64,000 nucleotides of DNA from Euzebya pacifica (GCF_003344865.1 NZ_CP031165.1:4283910-4347909); one strand, 5' to 3'; counted from the stretch's first letter, positions 48,102-57,176 are shown. Program-made: numbers and translations. The notes: generated by a model from the sequence alone, not told the origin.

Positions 48102-48713
48102 TCAGGCGGCGAGCTTGCCCGTGACCTCGGCGAAGAAACGTCCGTAGGAGTTGGCGATGGAGATCTCGTGCTCCGACAGGCCGTCCTTCTCCTCACCCTG
48201 CGGAGACCAGTGGGAGGGGCCGTAGGGGCCACCACCCGAGCGGGTCTTGCTGGCGGCGTCGTCGCTGTAGCCCATGGGGACGATGAGCATCCCGTGGTGG
48301 TAGGCGAAGGTCGACATCGTCAGGATCGTCGACTCGAACCCGCCGTGCATGGTCGATGCACCGGTGAAGAAGCCAGCGGTCTTGCCGACGAGGGCACCGG
48401 ATGCCCAGAGCGGGCCGGTCTGGTCCAGGAACGACGACATCTGCGAGGTCCGGTTCCCGAAGCGCGTCGGCGAGCCGAAGATGATCCCGTCGAACTCGGC
48501 GAGCTCGTCGATGGTCGCCAGCGGGACGGTCGACAGCGCGTCCTGAGCCTGGGCGGCACCCGCGTCGGCCAGCTGCCCCTCGCTCATCAGCTCGGGAACC
48601 CTCCGCAGCTGCGGCTTCCCCTCCCCCTTCTCGACGCCAGCGGCGATCTGCTCCGCCAGGTCGTGGGTGTGTCCGTACATGGAGTGGAAGATGATTCCGA
48701 TGTCAGCGCTCAT
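48102..48713 (-). CDS. wrbA: NAD(P)H:quinone oxidoreductase, WrbA type
   Basis: Flavodoxin-fold, FMN-dependent two-electron quinone reductase that avoids semiquinone formation. 203 residues. The FMN loop is FHSMYGHTHDLAEQI, GSPTRFGNRTSQMSSFLDQTG is the WrbA signature, and SGGGPYGPSHW is the C-terminal motif. The start MSADIGIIFHSMYG was chosen over an upstream Met. It lies next to the repeat-flanked accessory gene, with a strong terminator downstream. Confidence 0.94.
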   Translation of the reverse strand: MSADIGIIFHSMYGHTHDLAEQIAAGVEKGEGKPQLRRVPELMSEGQLADAGAAQAQDALSTVPLATIDELAEFDGIIFGSPTRFGNRTSQMSSFLDQTGPLWASGALVGKTAGFFTGASTMHGGFESTILTMSTFAYHHGMLIVPMGYSDDAASKTRSGGGPYGPSHWSPQGEEKDGLSEHEISIANSYGRFFAEVTGKLAA

Positions 48714-49104
48714 TGGGGTGACTCCGAGATATTGGTTCAAGTTCGTACGTTGGAGTGGTAGCCGATCACACCGATCCGCAAACGTTGCGCCCCCTCCCCT
48801 GTCACCCCAGTGGCCGACTCGCCGTCCCCGCCCTCACCGGCTTCCAGCCTGGCCCGCTGGGGTGGCCCCCGGGATGGAATCGACTCCGGCTGCGGATCCC
48901 CACCTGACGGATTTGCCTCGCCACGCGACGGAATCGCCTCACGTGCTCCACACGTTCTTCGTCGAACACGGAGGTCTGGCGATGGAATCGCCGCAGCCGA
49001 CCCTGGATCCCCCGTCCGATGAGGCGATTCCGTCGCTCTGGCCGGCCGAATGCGTTTGAACTCCCGGACACGTCGCGAGCCTCTCGAGCGGTGAAGCGAG
49101 CCGG
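48714..49104. other. Gene-free interval carrying the left repeat cluster
   Basis: About 390 bp between wrbA and the AbiEi-like gene with no convincing gene. The apparent short frames here repeat the word DGIAS only because of the repeats. It contains five copies of the 15-bp repeat described in the next entry. The wrbA promoter lies at its left end. Confidence 0.65.
48873..49034. repeat. Left cluster of the 15-bp TGAGGCGAWTCCGTC repeat (five copies)
   Basis: Copies in reverse orientation (GACGGAATCGCCTCA) occur at 48873-48886 (two mismatches, 14 bp), 48906-48919 (two mismatches, 14 bp), 48927-48941 (exact) and 48981-48995 (two mismatches). One forward copy is at 49020-49034. Spacers are irregular (about 7-40 bp) and unrelated. 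The exact copies in opposite orientation at 48927 and 49020 could form a long-range stem. Confidence 0.75.
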
Positions 49105-50100
49105 TCAGCCAAGCGGGACAAGGGTCCGGAGGGGTGTCCTCCTCCCTTGCTGGCGAGGCAACTCGGGTCTACGGATCAGGCCCTCCTTGACCAGCATCTC
49201 GCGTTCCAAGCGGATCCCGTGGACCAGCTCCGCCGTCCCGGCAGGGTCGTTCAGCATCGACTTCGTGATCGCCAAGGAGTCCCACCCTCTCCTGCGGAAA
49301 TCGGCGTTGCGAAGCCCGTCCTCATCGATGCGGTCCGCGTGGTAGAGCTCGCTCTGGTACTCGAGGACGAGCGCGGCGAAGACGTAGGCGAAGTCGGCGC
49401 GGAACCGATCCGTGATCTGCACCTGCGCATCTGGCGCCGGCGGGAACCGGCCGAAGACATCCGAGAACAGCGCCCACTCCGCCGGGCTCTCCACGTCAAG
49501 GAGTCCCTGGCTCGCCAGCTCTAGCATGCGCAGCGACCCACGGTCGCCCAGCTCTTTCCAGCGTCTGACGAGGTCTCCGACTCTCAGGCGTAGGGCGTTC
49601 ATGGTGAGGTAGGCGTGATGCGCAACCTGTTCGGGCGGCAGGCACTCGACCACGAGTGCGTCGGCAAGCGCCCGAGCCGGCTCGGCAATCCGGATACCTC
49701 TGACCCGGCTGTGGCCGACGGCATCGAGGTGGTGGACCTGCTTGACCAAGAAGGGCTCGGTCCTGACACGTACCCGGCTGGCCCAAGGAATGAGAACGGT
49801 GGGAGGTGTCTCCTGCGGTTGGATCGCGCCAAGGACCTCGAGCGCAGCAGTGCCGCTGACGAGTGGGACGGGCATCTTGCGGGACCGCGCGAAATACCCC
49901 TCGGCCAGGTGCTGCCGTTCGAGGGGATGTCGCGTCCGGAGTTCGTCGCGATACCAACCCGGCGCAAGCCTCGTGATCAGCTCGGCGGTCACCCAGCGAT
50001 GGATGGCCCCGTCGTTGAACCCAGCCCTGAACGCTTGCTTGCGACAGAAAAGACCGGCCGGGTGGCGGGCCGTCAGGTCGGAGATGGGGTCGGGCAACAC
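49105..50100 (-). CDS. AbiEi-antitoxin-like winged helix protein with DUF559/VSR-like nuclease domain
   Basis: A 331-residue protein. The N-terminal part (LTARHPAGLFCRKQAFRAG and WVTAELITRLAPGWYRDE) matches the winged-helix 'AbiEi antitoxin' start common in actinobacterial orphan proteins. The C-terminal part (FRADFAYVFAALVLEYQSEL and YHADRIDEDGLRNADFRRRG) has the Asp...Glu-x-Gln pattern of DUF559/VSR restriction-like nucleases. No partner AbiEii nucleotidyltransferase gene is adjacent. The GTG at 50100 is the only in-frame start before the fold. It sits alone between two clusters of a 15-bp repeat, inside an otherwise conserved housekeeping block, suggesting insertion. Defence or self-mobility is inference. 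Confidence 0.75.
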   Translation of the reverse strand: MLPDPISDLTARHPAGLFCRKQAFRAGFNDGAIHRWVTAELITRLAPGWYRDELRTRHPLERQHLAEGYFARSRKMPVPLVSGTAALEVLGAIQPQETPPTVLIPWASRVRVRTEPFLVKQVHHLDAVGHSRVRGIRIAEPARALADALVVECLPPEQVAHHAYLTMNALRLRVGDLVRRWKELGDRGSLRMLELASQGLLDVESPAEWALFSDVFGRFPPAPDAQVQITDRFRADFAYVFAALVLEYQSELYHADRIDEDGLRNADFRRRGWDSLAITKSMLNDPAGTAELVHGIRLEREMLVKEGLIRRPELPRQQGRRTPLRTLVPLG

Positions 50101-50177
50101 GTCCGATCACCATGCCGGCTCCGCGCCGCGGATCACGCTCGAAGTGTGACCCAGCTGTGGACAACTCCGGCGTCACG

Positions 50178-50306
50178 GACGGATTCGCCTCAGCCGGGCG
50201 GCACAGGCGGGCTCGGTGAGGCGATTCCGTCGGCTGAACGGCGCAACTCCGGGCTCCAGCGGCCTTTGGGTGAGGCGAAACCGTCACGCCGTGAGGCGAA
50301 TCCGTC
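50178..50306. repeat. Right cluster of the 15-bp repeat (four copies)
   Basis: One reverse copy (50178-50192, GACGGATTCGCCTCA) and three forward copies: 50217-50231 (TGAGGCGATTCCGTC), 50271-50285 (AA for AT) and 50292-50306 (AATCC). It lies in the 290-bp gap between the AbiEi-like gene start and prfA. I see no gene or other clear signal in that gap. Confidence 0.75.
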
Positions 50307-50390
50307 GGAACCGGGGTCCCGACCGTGGGCGGGCCCGCAGCCCGACCGACGAACCGAACCGGGGGGCGGGCCGACGACGGGGTCCGGGGG

Positions 50391-51479
50391 TCAGGCGTCT
50401 TCGGTGAGGGCCTGGAGCTTCTGGGCCTGTTCCTGGCGGATGAGGGCGTCGAAGAGCTCGTCGAGCTTGCCCTCGAGGACGCCGGAGAGGTCGTTGGTCT
50501 TGAAGCCGATGCGGTGGTCGGCCACGCGGGAGTCCGGGAAGTTGTAGGTCCGGATCTTCTCCGACCGGTCGCCGGTGCCGATCTGGCTGGCGCGGGCGTC
50601 GGCGCGTTCGGCGGCCATGCGGTCCTTCTCGGCCTGCAGCAGGCGGGCCTTGAGGACGCGCAGCGCCTTCTCCTTGTTCTGCAGCTGGCTCTTCTCGTCC
50701 TGCATCGCGACGACCACGCCGGTCGGCACGTGGGTGATCCGCACGGCGGAGTCCGTCGTGTTGACCGACTGCCCACCGGGCCCCGACGACCGGTACACGT
50801 CGATCTTCAGGTCCGACGGGTCGATGTGGACGTCGACGTCCTCGGCCTCGGGCATCACGGCAACCGACGCGGTGGAGGTGTGGATGCGGCCGCCCGACTC
50901 GGTCTGGGGGACGCGTTGCACGCGGTGGACCCCCGACTCGTGCTTCAGCACCGAGTAGGCACCGGTCCCGTTGACCTCGAAGGTGACTTCCTTGACCCCG
51001 CCGACGTCGTTCTCCGACACGCTCAGCCGGGCGACCTTCCAGCGACGCCCCTCCGCGTACCGGGTGTACATGCGCTCGAGCTCCGCAGCGAACAGCCCGG
51101 CCTCGTCACCACCGGCGCCGGCCCGGATCTCGAGGATGACGTTCTTGTCGTCCATCGGGTCCTTGGGCAGCAGGAGGACCTTCAGCTGGCCCTCCATGCC
51201 CTCGGCCTGCGCACGGTTGGCCTTGGCCTCGGCGAGCATGCTGTCGCCCTCGGCGCCGTCGCTGAGCTCGGCGAGCTCCTCGGCCGCCCCGGCGTCCTCC
51301 AGCAGCTGCTGGTACCGCGCATAGACCTTGACGACCTCGTTCAGCTCGGCGTGCCGCTTGGCGGTGGAGGTGTAGCGCTCCTGGTCACCGAGCACCGCCG
51401 GGTCGGTCATGTCCATCTCGAGCTCGGCGTGGGTGGCCACGAGCTCCTCGAGACGCTGACGCATCGAATCGTCGATCAT
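50391..51479 (-). CDS. prfA: Peptide chain release factor 1
   Basis: Terminates translation at UAA and UAG. 362 residues. The peptidyl-tRNA hydrolysis GGQ is in [17 protein letters not shown], and the codon-recognition tripeptide is PQT in [14 protein letters not shown] (PxT family, RF1 type). Q in GGQ is the PrmC substrate. Because RF1 does not read UGA, it does not compete with selenocysteine insertion. Its stop lies 13 bp inside the spacing to DUF1385. Confidence 0.96.
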   Translation of the reverse strand: MIDDSMRQRLEELVATHAELEMDMTDPAVLGDQERYTSTAKRHAELNEVVKVYARYQQLLEDAGAAEELAELSDGAEGDSMLAEAKANRAQAEGMEGQLKVLLLPKDPMDDKNVILEIRAGAGGDEAGLFAAELERMYTRYAEGRRWKVARLSVSENDVGGVKEVTFEVNGTGAYSVLKHESGVHRVQRVPQTESGGRIHTSTASVAVMPEAEDVDVHIDPSDLKIDVYRSSGPGGQSVNTTDSAVRITHVPTGVVVAMQDEKSQLQNKEKALRVLKARLLQAEKDRMAAERADARASQIGTGDRSEKIRTYNFPDSRVADHRIGFKTNDLSGVLEGKLDELFDALIRQEQAQKLQALTEDA

Positions 51480-51492
51480 GTCGCGGCCCCGC

Positions 51493-52599
51493 TCAGGCGA
51501 TCGTCGAGCCGGGGTCGACCCCGGAGTCGTCGACCGCGTCCACGCCAGGGGGCGGCGGCACGACGGCCTCGTCGCGGGGCAGGCCGACGACCTCGGTCGT
51601 CGTGTCCGGCCCCCACACCACGGGGGAGGGAAGGTCGGTCGTGCGTCCGGCCAGGTGGGCGGTGGGGACGACGGCCTCGAAGGCGCGGATGGCGACCTCG
51701 ACCTGCTCGTCGTCGGGCTCCTTGGTGGTGATCTTCTGCAGCCACAGGCCGGGGGTGGCCAGCGCCCGCATCACCGGGTTGGTCTGGTCGGCCCCGAGGC
51801 GCAGGACCTCGTAGGCCAGGCCAGCCACCACCGGCAGCAGGATCACGCGCAGGGCGACCTGGTAGCCGAGGAAGGCCATGAAGTTGGCCCCCTCCGGCGA
51901 GGGGAAGATGATGCCGGCGGTGGTGTAGATCACGATCGCCAGCAGCATCACGATCAGCAGGAAGTTGGTCCCGCAGCGGGGGTGCTTGGTGGAGTAGGGC
52001 TGGATCGCCCCGGCCCGGAGCGGCTCGTCGTGCTCCCAGGCGAGGATCGTCTTGTGCTCGCCGCCGTGGTACTGGAACACCCGCCGGATGTCGCTGAGCA
52101 TCGAGATGCCGCCGAGGTACAGCAGGAAGATGCCCAGGCGCACCACGCCCTCGACCAGGTGGAAGGTGATCGAGTCACCACCGCCCAGCGGTTCCTCCAC
52201 CGCGGCCAGCCCGAGGTTGGGCAGCACGATGAAGATGCCGACGAAGGCCAGCAGGGCGATCGCGAGGGATCCGCCCATCTCGCCCTTGGACAGCTGCTCC
52301 TCGTCGTCGACCGCCGCGTTGGCGGAGATCGTCAGCGCCCGGGTGCCGATGGTCAGCGCGTCGACCAGGCCCCACATGCCGCGAAGCATGGGCTTGGTCC
52401 AGATCGGCTTGCGCTGGGGCAGGTCGCTGACGGGGTGCCGCTCGAGGTAGATCGTCCCGTCGGGACGACGGACGGCGACCGCCCATGTCTTCTGGCCCCG
52501 CATCATCACGCCCTCCATGACGGCCTGGCCGCCATAGAAGTGCTGGTGCGGGGTCTTGCTGCTGGTGTGGTCGCTCATGTCCTGCTCAGTGTCGCTCAC
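51493..52599 (-). CDS. DUF1385 family membrane protein
   Basis: A 368-residue protein of the YqhQ/DUF1385 family, commonly between rho/rpmE and prfA in Gram-positive bacteria; function unknown. Signatures: [25 protein letters not shown] and [10 protein letters not shown] (His/Cys, likely metal binding), with about four membrane helices. A C-terminal extension of 50 residues is Pro- and acid-rich. GTG start overlapping the rho stop (GTGA); a Met seven residues in is an alternative. The ribosomal-protein gene rpmE, usual between rho and prfA, is absent here. Confidence 0.88.
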   Translation of the reverse strand: MSDTEQDMSDHTSSKTPHQHFYGGQAVMEGVMMRGQKTWAVAVRRPDGTIYLERHPVSDLPQRKPIWTKPMLRGMWGLVDALTIGTRALTISANAAVDDEEQLSKGEMGGSLAIALLAFVGIFIVLPNLGLAAVEEPLGGGDSITFHLVEGVVRLGIFLLYLGGISMLSDIRRVFQYHGGEHKTILAWEHDEPLRAGAIQPYSTKHPRCGTNFLLIVMLLAIVIYTTAGIIFPSPEGANFMAFLGYQVALRVILLPVVAGLAYEVLRLGADQTNPVMRALATPGLWLQKITTKEPDDEQVEVAIRAFEAVVPTAHLAGRTTDLPSPVVWGPDTTTEVVGLPRDEAVVPPPPGVDAVDDSGVDPGSTIA

Positions 52600-54599
52600 C
52601 GTGTGCTGGAACCCCCGGCACCGGCAAGGTAGGTAGCGTTGTCCAGGGTGCCCTCGAGGTCGCTGGCGATCGTGCGCGCAGCCTCGTCGTGGGGCAGGTC
52701 GGCCAGGCGCTTGCGGACCGCCCAGATCGCCTGGAGGGTCTCGTCGTCGACGAGGAGCTCCTCGCGGCGGGTGGCGGAGGTGTCGGGCCGCACGACGGGT
52801 CGCAGGTGCGGGGCCACGTCGCCGTCGAGATGGATGACCGCGTTGGCCGTCCCGAGGAACTCCTCGAGGATGGCCTCGTCGACCGCGCTGCCGTCGCCGG
52901 TCAGCATGGCCGCCACGATGGTCAGCGAGCCGCCGTCCTCGATCTTGCGGGCGCTGCCGAAGAACCGCTTGGCCGGGTACAGCGACGTGGCGTCGATGCC
53001 CCCGCTGCCGTAGGCACGGGTCAGGCGCGTCAGCGAGTCGACGAGCACAACGACGTCGTGGCCGAGCTCGACCAGCCGACGGGCACGCTCCATGGCGAGC
53101 TCCGCGACCTGGGTGTGGTCCTCGACCGGCCGGTCGAAGGTGCTGGCGATGACCTCACCGGGGATGGCGCGCTTCACGTCGGTGACGTCCTCGGGACGCT
53201 CGTCGATCAGCAGGACCATCAGGTGGGCCTCGGGGGCGTTGGTGGCGATCGCCTGGCCGATGCCCTTGAGGGTGTCGGTCCGGCCGGCCGCCGGCGGCGC
53301 CACGAGGAGGGCACGCTGGCCCCGGCCGATCGGGGCGAGCAGGTCGATGGCACGCAGGACCGTCGGGGCCTTCTCGGTCTCGAGGCGCAGCTGCTCGCTG
53401 GGGTAGACCGGCACGAGGTCGCGGAAGTCGGGCCGCTCGGGCACCTGTCCGCCCTCGAGCTCGCCGCCGTTGACCTTCTGCACGTGGTGCAGCGCGGGCA
53501 CCTTCTCGTTGTTGCGCTGCTGGCGGATGGGACCCTGCACGACGTCGCCGCGGCGCAGCCCGTGCTTGCGGATCTGCCCCTGGGAGACGTAGACGTCGCG
53601 GTCGCCGGGGGTGTAGCCGGTCGTGCGGAGGAACCCGTAGCCCTCGGGGAGGATGTCGAGCACGCCGGCCCTGACCTCTCCGGGCTCGTTGCCGCCCCCG
53701 CCGCCGCTGCCGCCCTGCTGGTTCTCCTGCTGGGCACGCTCGCGGTTGCGCTTGCGACGGTCCCGACGGCTGCGACGCTTGCGGTTCGCCGCGTCGTCAT
53801 CGTCGTCGTCGTCATCGTCGTTGGAGGAGTCGTTGTCGGACCGGGGGGCGTCGGAACGGCCGCGGTCGTCGTCCTTGCGGCCACCGTCGCGTGGCCGGTC
53901 CTCGCCCTTGCCGCCGGCGTTGCTGTCGCGACCGCTGTCACGACCCCCGCTGTCACGACCGGAATCACGGCCGCCACTGTCACGGCCGCCACTGTCACGG
54001 CCGCCACCGTCACGGCCGCCACCGTCACGACCGCCACTGTCACGACCACCACCGGAATCACGGCCACCGTCACGGTTGCCGTCCGACTTGCCACCCCGGG
54101 CGCGGTTGTTGCCGTTGTCGCCGCTGCGGTTGGCACCACGGGACGTGTTGCGCTCGCGGGAGCGGGTGCGCTCCTCCGGCTGCGACTTCTCCGCGGACTT
54201 CTTGTCCGCCTGCCCCTTCTCGGAGCCGCTGTCGCCGCCTGCGTCGGACTGGCGAGCGCTGGGGGGCAGCACCTTGCGGGCCGTCTCCTCCCTCGCCGCC
54301 CGCGCAGCGGCGTCCTCGCCAGCAGGTGCGGCGTCGGAGGCCGCGTCCTCGCCGGACTGGCCCTCGGTGTCACGAGCGCGGGTTCGGGTGCGCGAACGCG
54401 TCCGATCGGCGTCGGCGTCGTCGACCTCGGTCGTGTCGGCCGCGCCGTTCGTGGACGCGGCTGCCTGGCCGGTGGCCGATTCGACGATCGCGTCGATCAG
54501 CTCGGCCTTGCGAAGCTTCTGGAACCCGCGCATGTTGAGATGCGAGGCGATGTCCTTCAGCTCGGTCATGGGCTTGCGAGCCAGGACGCTGCGATCCAT
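52596..54599 (-). CDS. rho: Transcription termination factor Rho, with atypical P-loop and shortened Q-loop
   Basis: Hexameric RNA-dependent ATPase that ends transcription. 667 residues: Rho_N (about 10-45), a Ser/Arg/Gly/Asp-rich insertion of about 240 residues with GGRDS repeats typical of actinobacterial Rho, a cold-shock RNA-binding domain (about 295-370, GVLDILPEGYGFLRTTGYT) and the ATPase. The order and helper motifs are normal (LLIDERPEDVTDVKR, STFDRPVEDHTQVAE, TRREELL). The Walker A is APPAAGRTDTL, so GKT is GRT and the preceding Lys is Ala. The Q-loop between RAY and GGIDAT is only GS, about ten residues shorter than in E. coli. The ATG at 54599 has an AGGAGA site. Confidence 0.93.
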   Translation of the reverse strand: MDRSVLARKPMTELKDIASHLNMRGFQKLRKAELIDAIVESATGQAAASTNGAADTTEVDDADADRTRSRTRTRARDTEGQSGEDAASDAAPAGEDAAARAAREETARKVLPPSARQSDAGGDSGSEKGQADKKSAEKSQPEERTRSRERNTSRGANRSGDNGNNRARGGKSDGNRDGGRDSGGGRDSGGRDGGGRDGGGRDSGGRDSGGRDSGRDSGGRDSGRDSNAGGKGEDRPRDGGRKDDDRGRSDAPRSDNDSSNDDDDDDDDDAANRKRRSRRDRRKRNRERAQQENQQGGSGGGGGNEPGEVRAGVLDILPEGYGFLRTTGYTPGDRDVYVSQGQIRKHGLRRGDVVQGPIRQQRNNEKVPALHHVQKVNGGELEGGQVPERPDFRDLVPVYPSEQLRLETEKAPTVLRAIDLLAPIGRGQRALLVAPPAAGRTDTLKGIGQAIATNAPEAHLMVLLIDERPEDVTDVKRAIPGEVIASTFDRPVEDHTQVAELAMERARRLVELGHDVVVLVDSLTRLTRAYGSGGIDATSLYPAKRFFGSARKIEDGGSLTIVAAMLTGDGSAVDEAILEEFLGTANAVIHLDGDVAPHLRPVVRPDTSATRREELLVDDETLQAIWAVRKRLADLPHDEAARTIASDLEGTLDNATYLAGAGGSSTR
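53922..54076. repeat. GGRDS-encoding microrepeats within rho
   Basis: On the minus strand, about 155 bp of imperfect repeats of 12-15 bp (GGCCGTGACAGTGGC-like) encode (G)GRDS and GRDG units. It is the low-complexity core of the Rho insertion and a likely site of length variation between strains. Confidence 0.8.
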
Positions 54600-54818
54600 G
54601 CCCTCTCCTGTGTGGTTCTCAGGCACTGGGCGACGTCTCGATCACGTCACCCCATTGGCGTGTCGACCCACGCATGCGGGTCGAGATGGTCGTCGGGAAC
54701 AAGTGTGGAGCGAGGGAACCCTCGGCGATCCAGCTCTGCTGGAGTGCGGCGTCCCGGCTCGCCGCTTGACGAAGCATACCGGTCGCCGAGGGACGGCAAC
54801 AAGGTTGCCCGTCGAGAC
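54600..54818 (-). promoter_or_regulatory. Long rho leader with promoter and hairpin
   Basis: The minus strand shows TATGCT (-10, 54773-54778) with TTGTTG 18 nt upstream as a plausible -35. This gives a 5' leader of about 165 nt before the rho ATG. A perfect hairpin TCGACCC-N8-GGGTCGA lies at 54663-54684. Rho leaders in other bacteria are autoregulated by Rho; this is the natural comparison. Confidence 0.55.
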
Positions 54819-55799
54819 TCAGGCCGGTACCGGCGCCCGGAGCACACGCGCGCCGGCCAGGTTCCACCTGGCCACGAGCACCTCGACGGCCCCGTCGACG
54901 GCATCGACGACGTCGGTCACAAGCGTCAGCCGGGAGGGGTCGTCCAGCAGCGCCAGCACCGACGGCCCCGCCCCCGACAGCGCCGCGGGCACACCCGCGT
55001 CGCGGAGGCCGGCGACCAGCTGTCCGCTCGTTGTCATGATGGCCAGGCGAGGGGGTTCGTGCAGCTCGTCGACCATCGCATCGGCGCGCAGCGGGAGCAG
55101 CCCGGCCAACCCCGCGAAGGTCGCGACCGCGCGGGCACCGTTGGCCGCGGCGACCTGCAACGGCACCTCGACGGGCAGCACCCCCCGAGCGTGCCCGGTG
55201 TTCTGCCGGGTCGTGGGGATCAGCAGGACAGGGACGAGCCCCGGGTCCGGGGTGACCCGCTGGAACCCGCCCTCGGGCAGGCACGCCACGAGGCCACCGG
55301 CGATGGCCGCAGCGGCGTTGTCGGGGTGTCCCTCCAGCTGCGTGGCCAGCTCCAGCACGTCGGCGTTGCCTCCGGGCCCCCCGACCAGCGCGCGGCCGAG
55401 CGCCAGCCCGGCAACCGCGGCTGCGGAGGAGGATCCCATGCCCCGCTCCAGCGGGATGGCGCTGTGCACGTCGATGGAGACGTCGGGGACCGCGGCGCCG
55501 ACGCGTTCGCACCAGGCCACCACGGCACGCCAGACGAGGTTGTCCTCACCGGTCGGCAGCTCACCGGCACCCAGGCCGTGGGAGGTGACCCGTTGGGGTC
55601 CCGGTTCCCTGGCGACGGCCAGCATCGGCACGTCGAGCGCCACGCCGAGCGCGTCGTAGCCGGGACCGAGATTGGCCGACGTGGCCGGCACCTCCACGAC
55701 CGCGATCACCGACCGTCCATCGAGGTCGGCGTCGATGTCGACGGCCCTGACGGTGTCGGCCACCGTCGCAACGGTGTGGTCGGCTTCGGTCACGCTCAC
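54819..55799 (-). CDS. thrB: Homoserine kinase
   Basis: GHMP kinase phosphorylating homoserine in threonine synthesis. 326 residues. The ATP loop is PLERGMGSSSAAAVAGLA, with VPATSANLGPGYDALG at the N-terminus and ALSGAGPSVLAL near the C-terminus. An N-terminal extension of about 28 residues precedes the fold. The AGGAG directly upstream fits better a GTG two codons later (55793). Threonine synthase (thrC), adjacent in Mycobacterium, is missing from this window. Confidence 0.93.
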   Translation of the reverse strand: MSVTEADHTVATVADTVRAVDIDADLDGRSVIAVVEVPATSANLGPGYDALGVALDVPMLAVAREPGPQRVTSHGLGAGELPTGEDNLVWRAVVAWCERVGAAVPDVSIDVHSAIPLERGMGSSSAAAVAGLALGRALVGGPGGNADVLELATQLEGHPDNAAAAIAGGLVACLPEGGFQRVTPDPGLVPVLLIPTTRQNTGHARGVLPVEVPLQVAAANGARAVATFAGLAGLLPLRADAMVDELHEPPRLAIMTTSGQLVAGLRDAGVPAALSGAGPSVLALLDDPSRLTLVTDVVDAVDGAVEVLVARWNLAGARVLRAPVPA

Positions 55800-55863
55800 T
55801 CCTCGTACCGCCCCATCGCCTGGGGCCTAGTGCGGCAGCCGGCTGTCGGGCTGCCCTCGGCGG

Positions 55864-57168
55864 TCAGCCCTCGCGGCGGTCCTCCACGCGCATCGACGAC
55901 GCGATGGCGTTGACGTCGCTGAGGTCCTTGAGCGCCTCCACGCACGCCCGGACGTTGCCCTCGCGGGCTGCGTGGGTGATGAGGAGCAGCTGGGCCTGGT
56001 CGCCCTCGCCCTCCTGCCACACGCTCTTGATCGACACGTCGTGGTCGCCGAAGGTCGCGGCCACGCGGGACAGGACCCCCGCCTCGTCGGCCACGTCGAG
56101 CAGCAGGTAGTACTGCACGATCTCCTCGTCGACCGGACGGATCGGCTTGTCGGCCACGGCGACCGACGGCAGCCGCTCCCCCGCCAGCATCGCCCGGGCG
56201 GCGGTGACGACGTCTCCGACGACGGCCGAGGCCGTCGGCAGCGATCCGGCGCCACGGCCGTAGAACATCAGGTCGCCGGCCGCGTCGGCCTCCACGAAGA
56301 TCGCGTTGTAGGCCTCGCGGATGGACGCCAGCGGGTGCGACGTCGGGATCCACGCCGGGTGGACGCGCACGCCGATGCTGGCGTCCTCGTGCTCCTCGGC
56401 GATCCCGAGCAGCTTGATGACGTAGCCCATGCGCTTGGCGTTGGCGATGTCGGTCGCGGTGACCGACATGATGCCCTCGGTGTAGACGTCGTCGCGGACG
56501 ACGTGGGCGTCGAAGGCGAGGCTCGCGAGGATCGCGGCCTTGGCGGCGGCGTCGTGGCCACCGACGTCAGCGGTGGGGTCGGCTTCGGCGTAGCCGAGGG
56601 CCTGTGCGTCGGCCAGGACGGGCGCGAGCTCGGCGCCTTCCTCCGTCATGCGGGTGAGGATGTAGTTGGTGGTGCCGTTGAGGATGCCGAGCACCTTGCG
56701 GACCCGGTCCCCCGCCAGCGACTCACGCATCGGCTTGATGATCGGGATGGCGCCGGCAACGGCGGCCTCGTACTCCAGGCGGACGGAGTGCTCCTGTGCA
56801 GCGGTCAGCAGCTCGGCGCCGTGGGTGGAAATCAGCTCCTTGTTGGCCGTCACCACGCTCTGACCGGCCTTGAGCGCCCGCGTCAGCAGCTCACGGGCCG
56901 GGTCGATCCCGCCCATGACCTCCACGACGATGTCGACGCCCTCGGCACCGACGACCGTGGAGACGTCGTCGGTGACGGCCACGTCGACATCGCGCGACTT
57001 GTTGACGTCACGCACCACGACCGGCCCGATCTCGAGCCGCGCGCCGACGCGGCCGGCGATCTCGTCGGCGTGGTCACGCAGGAGCGTCGCGACGCCGCTT
57101 CCGACGACGCCGAGGCCGAGCAGGCCGACGGTCAGGGTGCGCTGGGTGTTGGACGGGTCGTGTGCCAT
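55864..57168 (-). CDS. hom: Homoserine dehydrogenase
   Basis: NAD(P)H-dependent reduction of aspartate semialdehyde to homoserine, the branch point to threonine and methionine. 434 residues. The coenzyme motif GLLGLGVVGSGVATLL is at the N-terminus, catalytic residues around NGTTNYILTRM and ADVGGHDAAAKAAILASLAF, and a C-terminal ACT domain for feedback inhibition (LLLDVADEAGVLSRVAATFG). TAGCAT 8 nt before the ATG suggests an independent leaderless transcript within the lysA-hom-thrB order. Confidence 0.96.
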   Translation of the reverse strand: MAHDPSNTQRTLTVGLLGLGVVGSGVATLLRDHADEIAGRVGARLEIGPVVVRDVNKSRDVDVAVTDDVSTVVGAEGVDIVVEVMGGIDPARELLTRALKAGQSVVTANKELISTHGAELLTAAQEHSVRLEYEAAVAGAIPIIKPMRESLAGDRVRKVLGILNGTTNYILTRMTEEGAELAPVLADAQALGYAEADPTADVGGHDAAAKAAILASLAFDAHVVRDDVYTEGIMSVTATDIANAKRMGYVIKLLGIAEEHEDASIGVRVHPAWIPTSHPLASIREAYNAIFVEADAAGDLMFYGRGAGSLPTASAVVGDVVTAARAMLAGERLPSVAVADKPIRPVDEEIVQYYLLLDVADEAGVLSRVAATFGDHDVSIKSVWQEGEGDQAQLLLITHAAREGNVRACVEALKDLSDVNAIASSMRVEDRREG

Positions 57169-57176
57169 GCGGCCAG

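Noticed and set aside
48810-49022. Small plus-strand protein with repeated DGIAS words
   Set aside because: The repeats in the translation come from the 15-bp DNA repeat; no start signal or family.
48873-50306. CRISPR array
   Set aside because: Copies are only 15 bp, in both orientations with irregular spacing and on both sides of a gene, and no cas genes are present.
52689-55913. Very long plus-strand open frame opposite rho and thrB
   Set aside because: A high-GC antisense shadow of two clear genes with low-complexity translation (V/L/A/G-rich).
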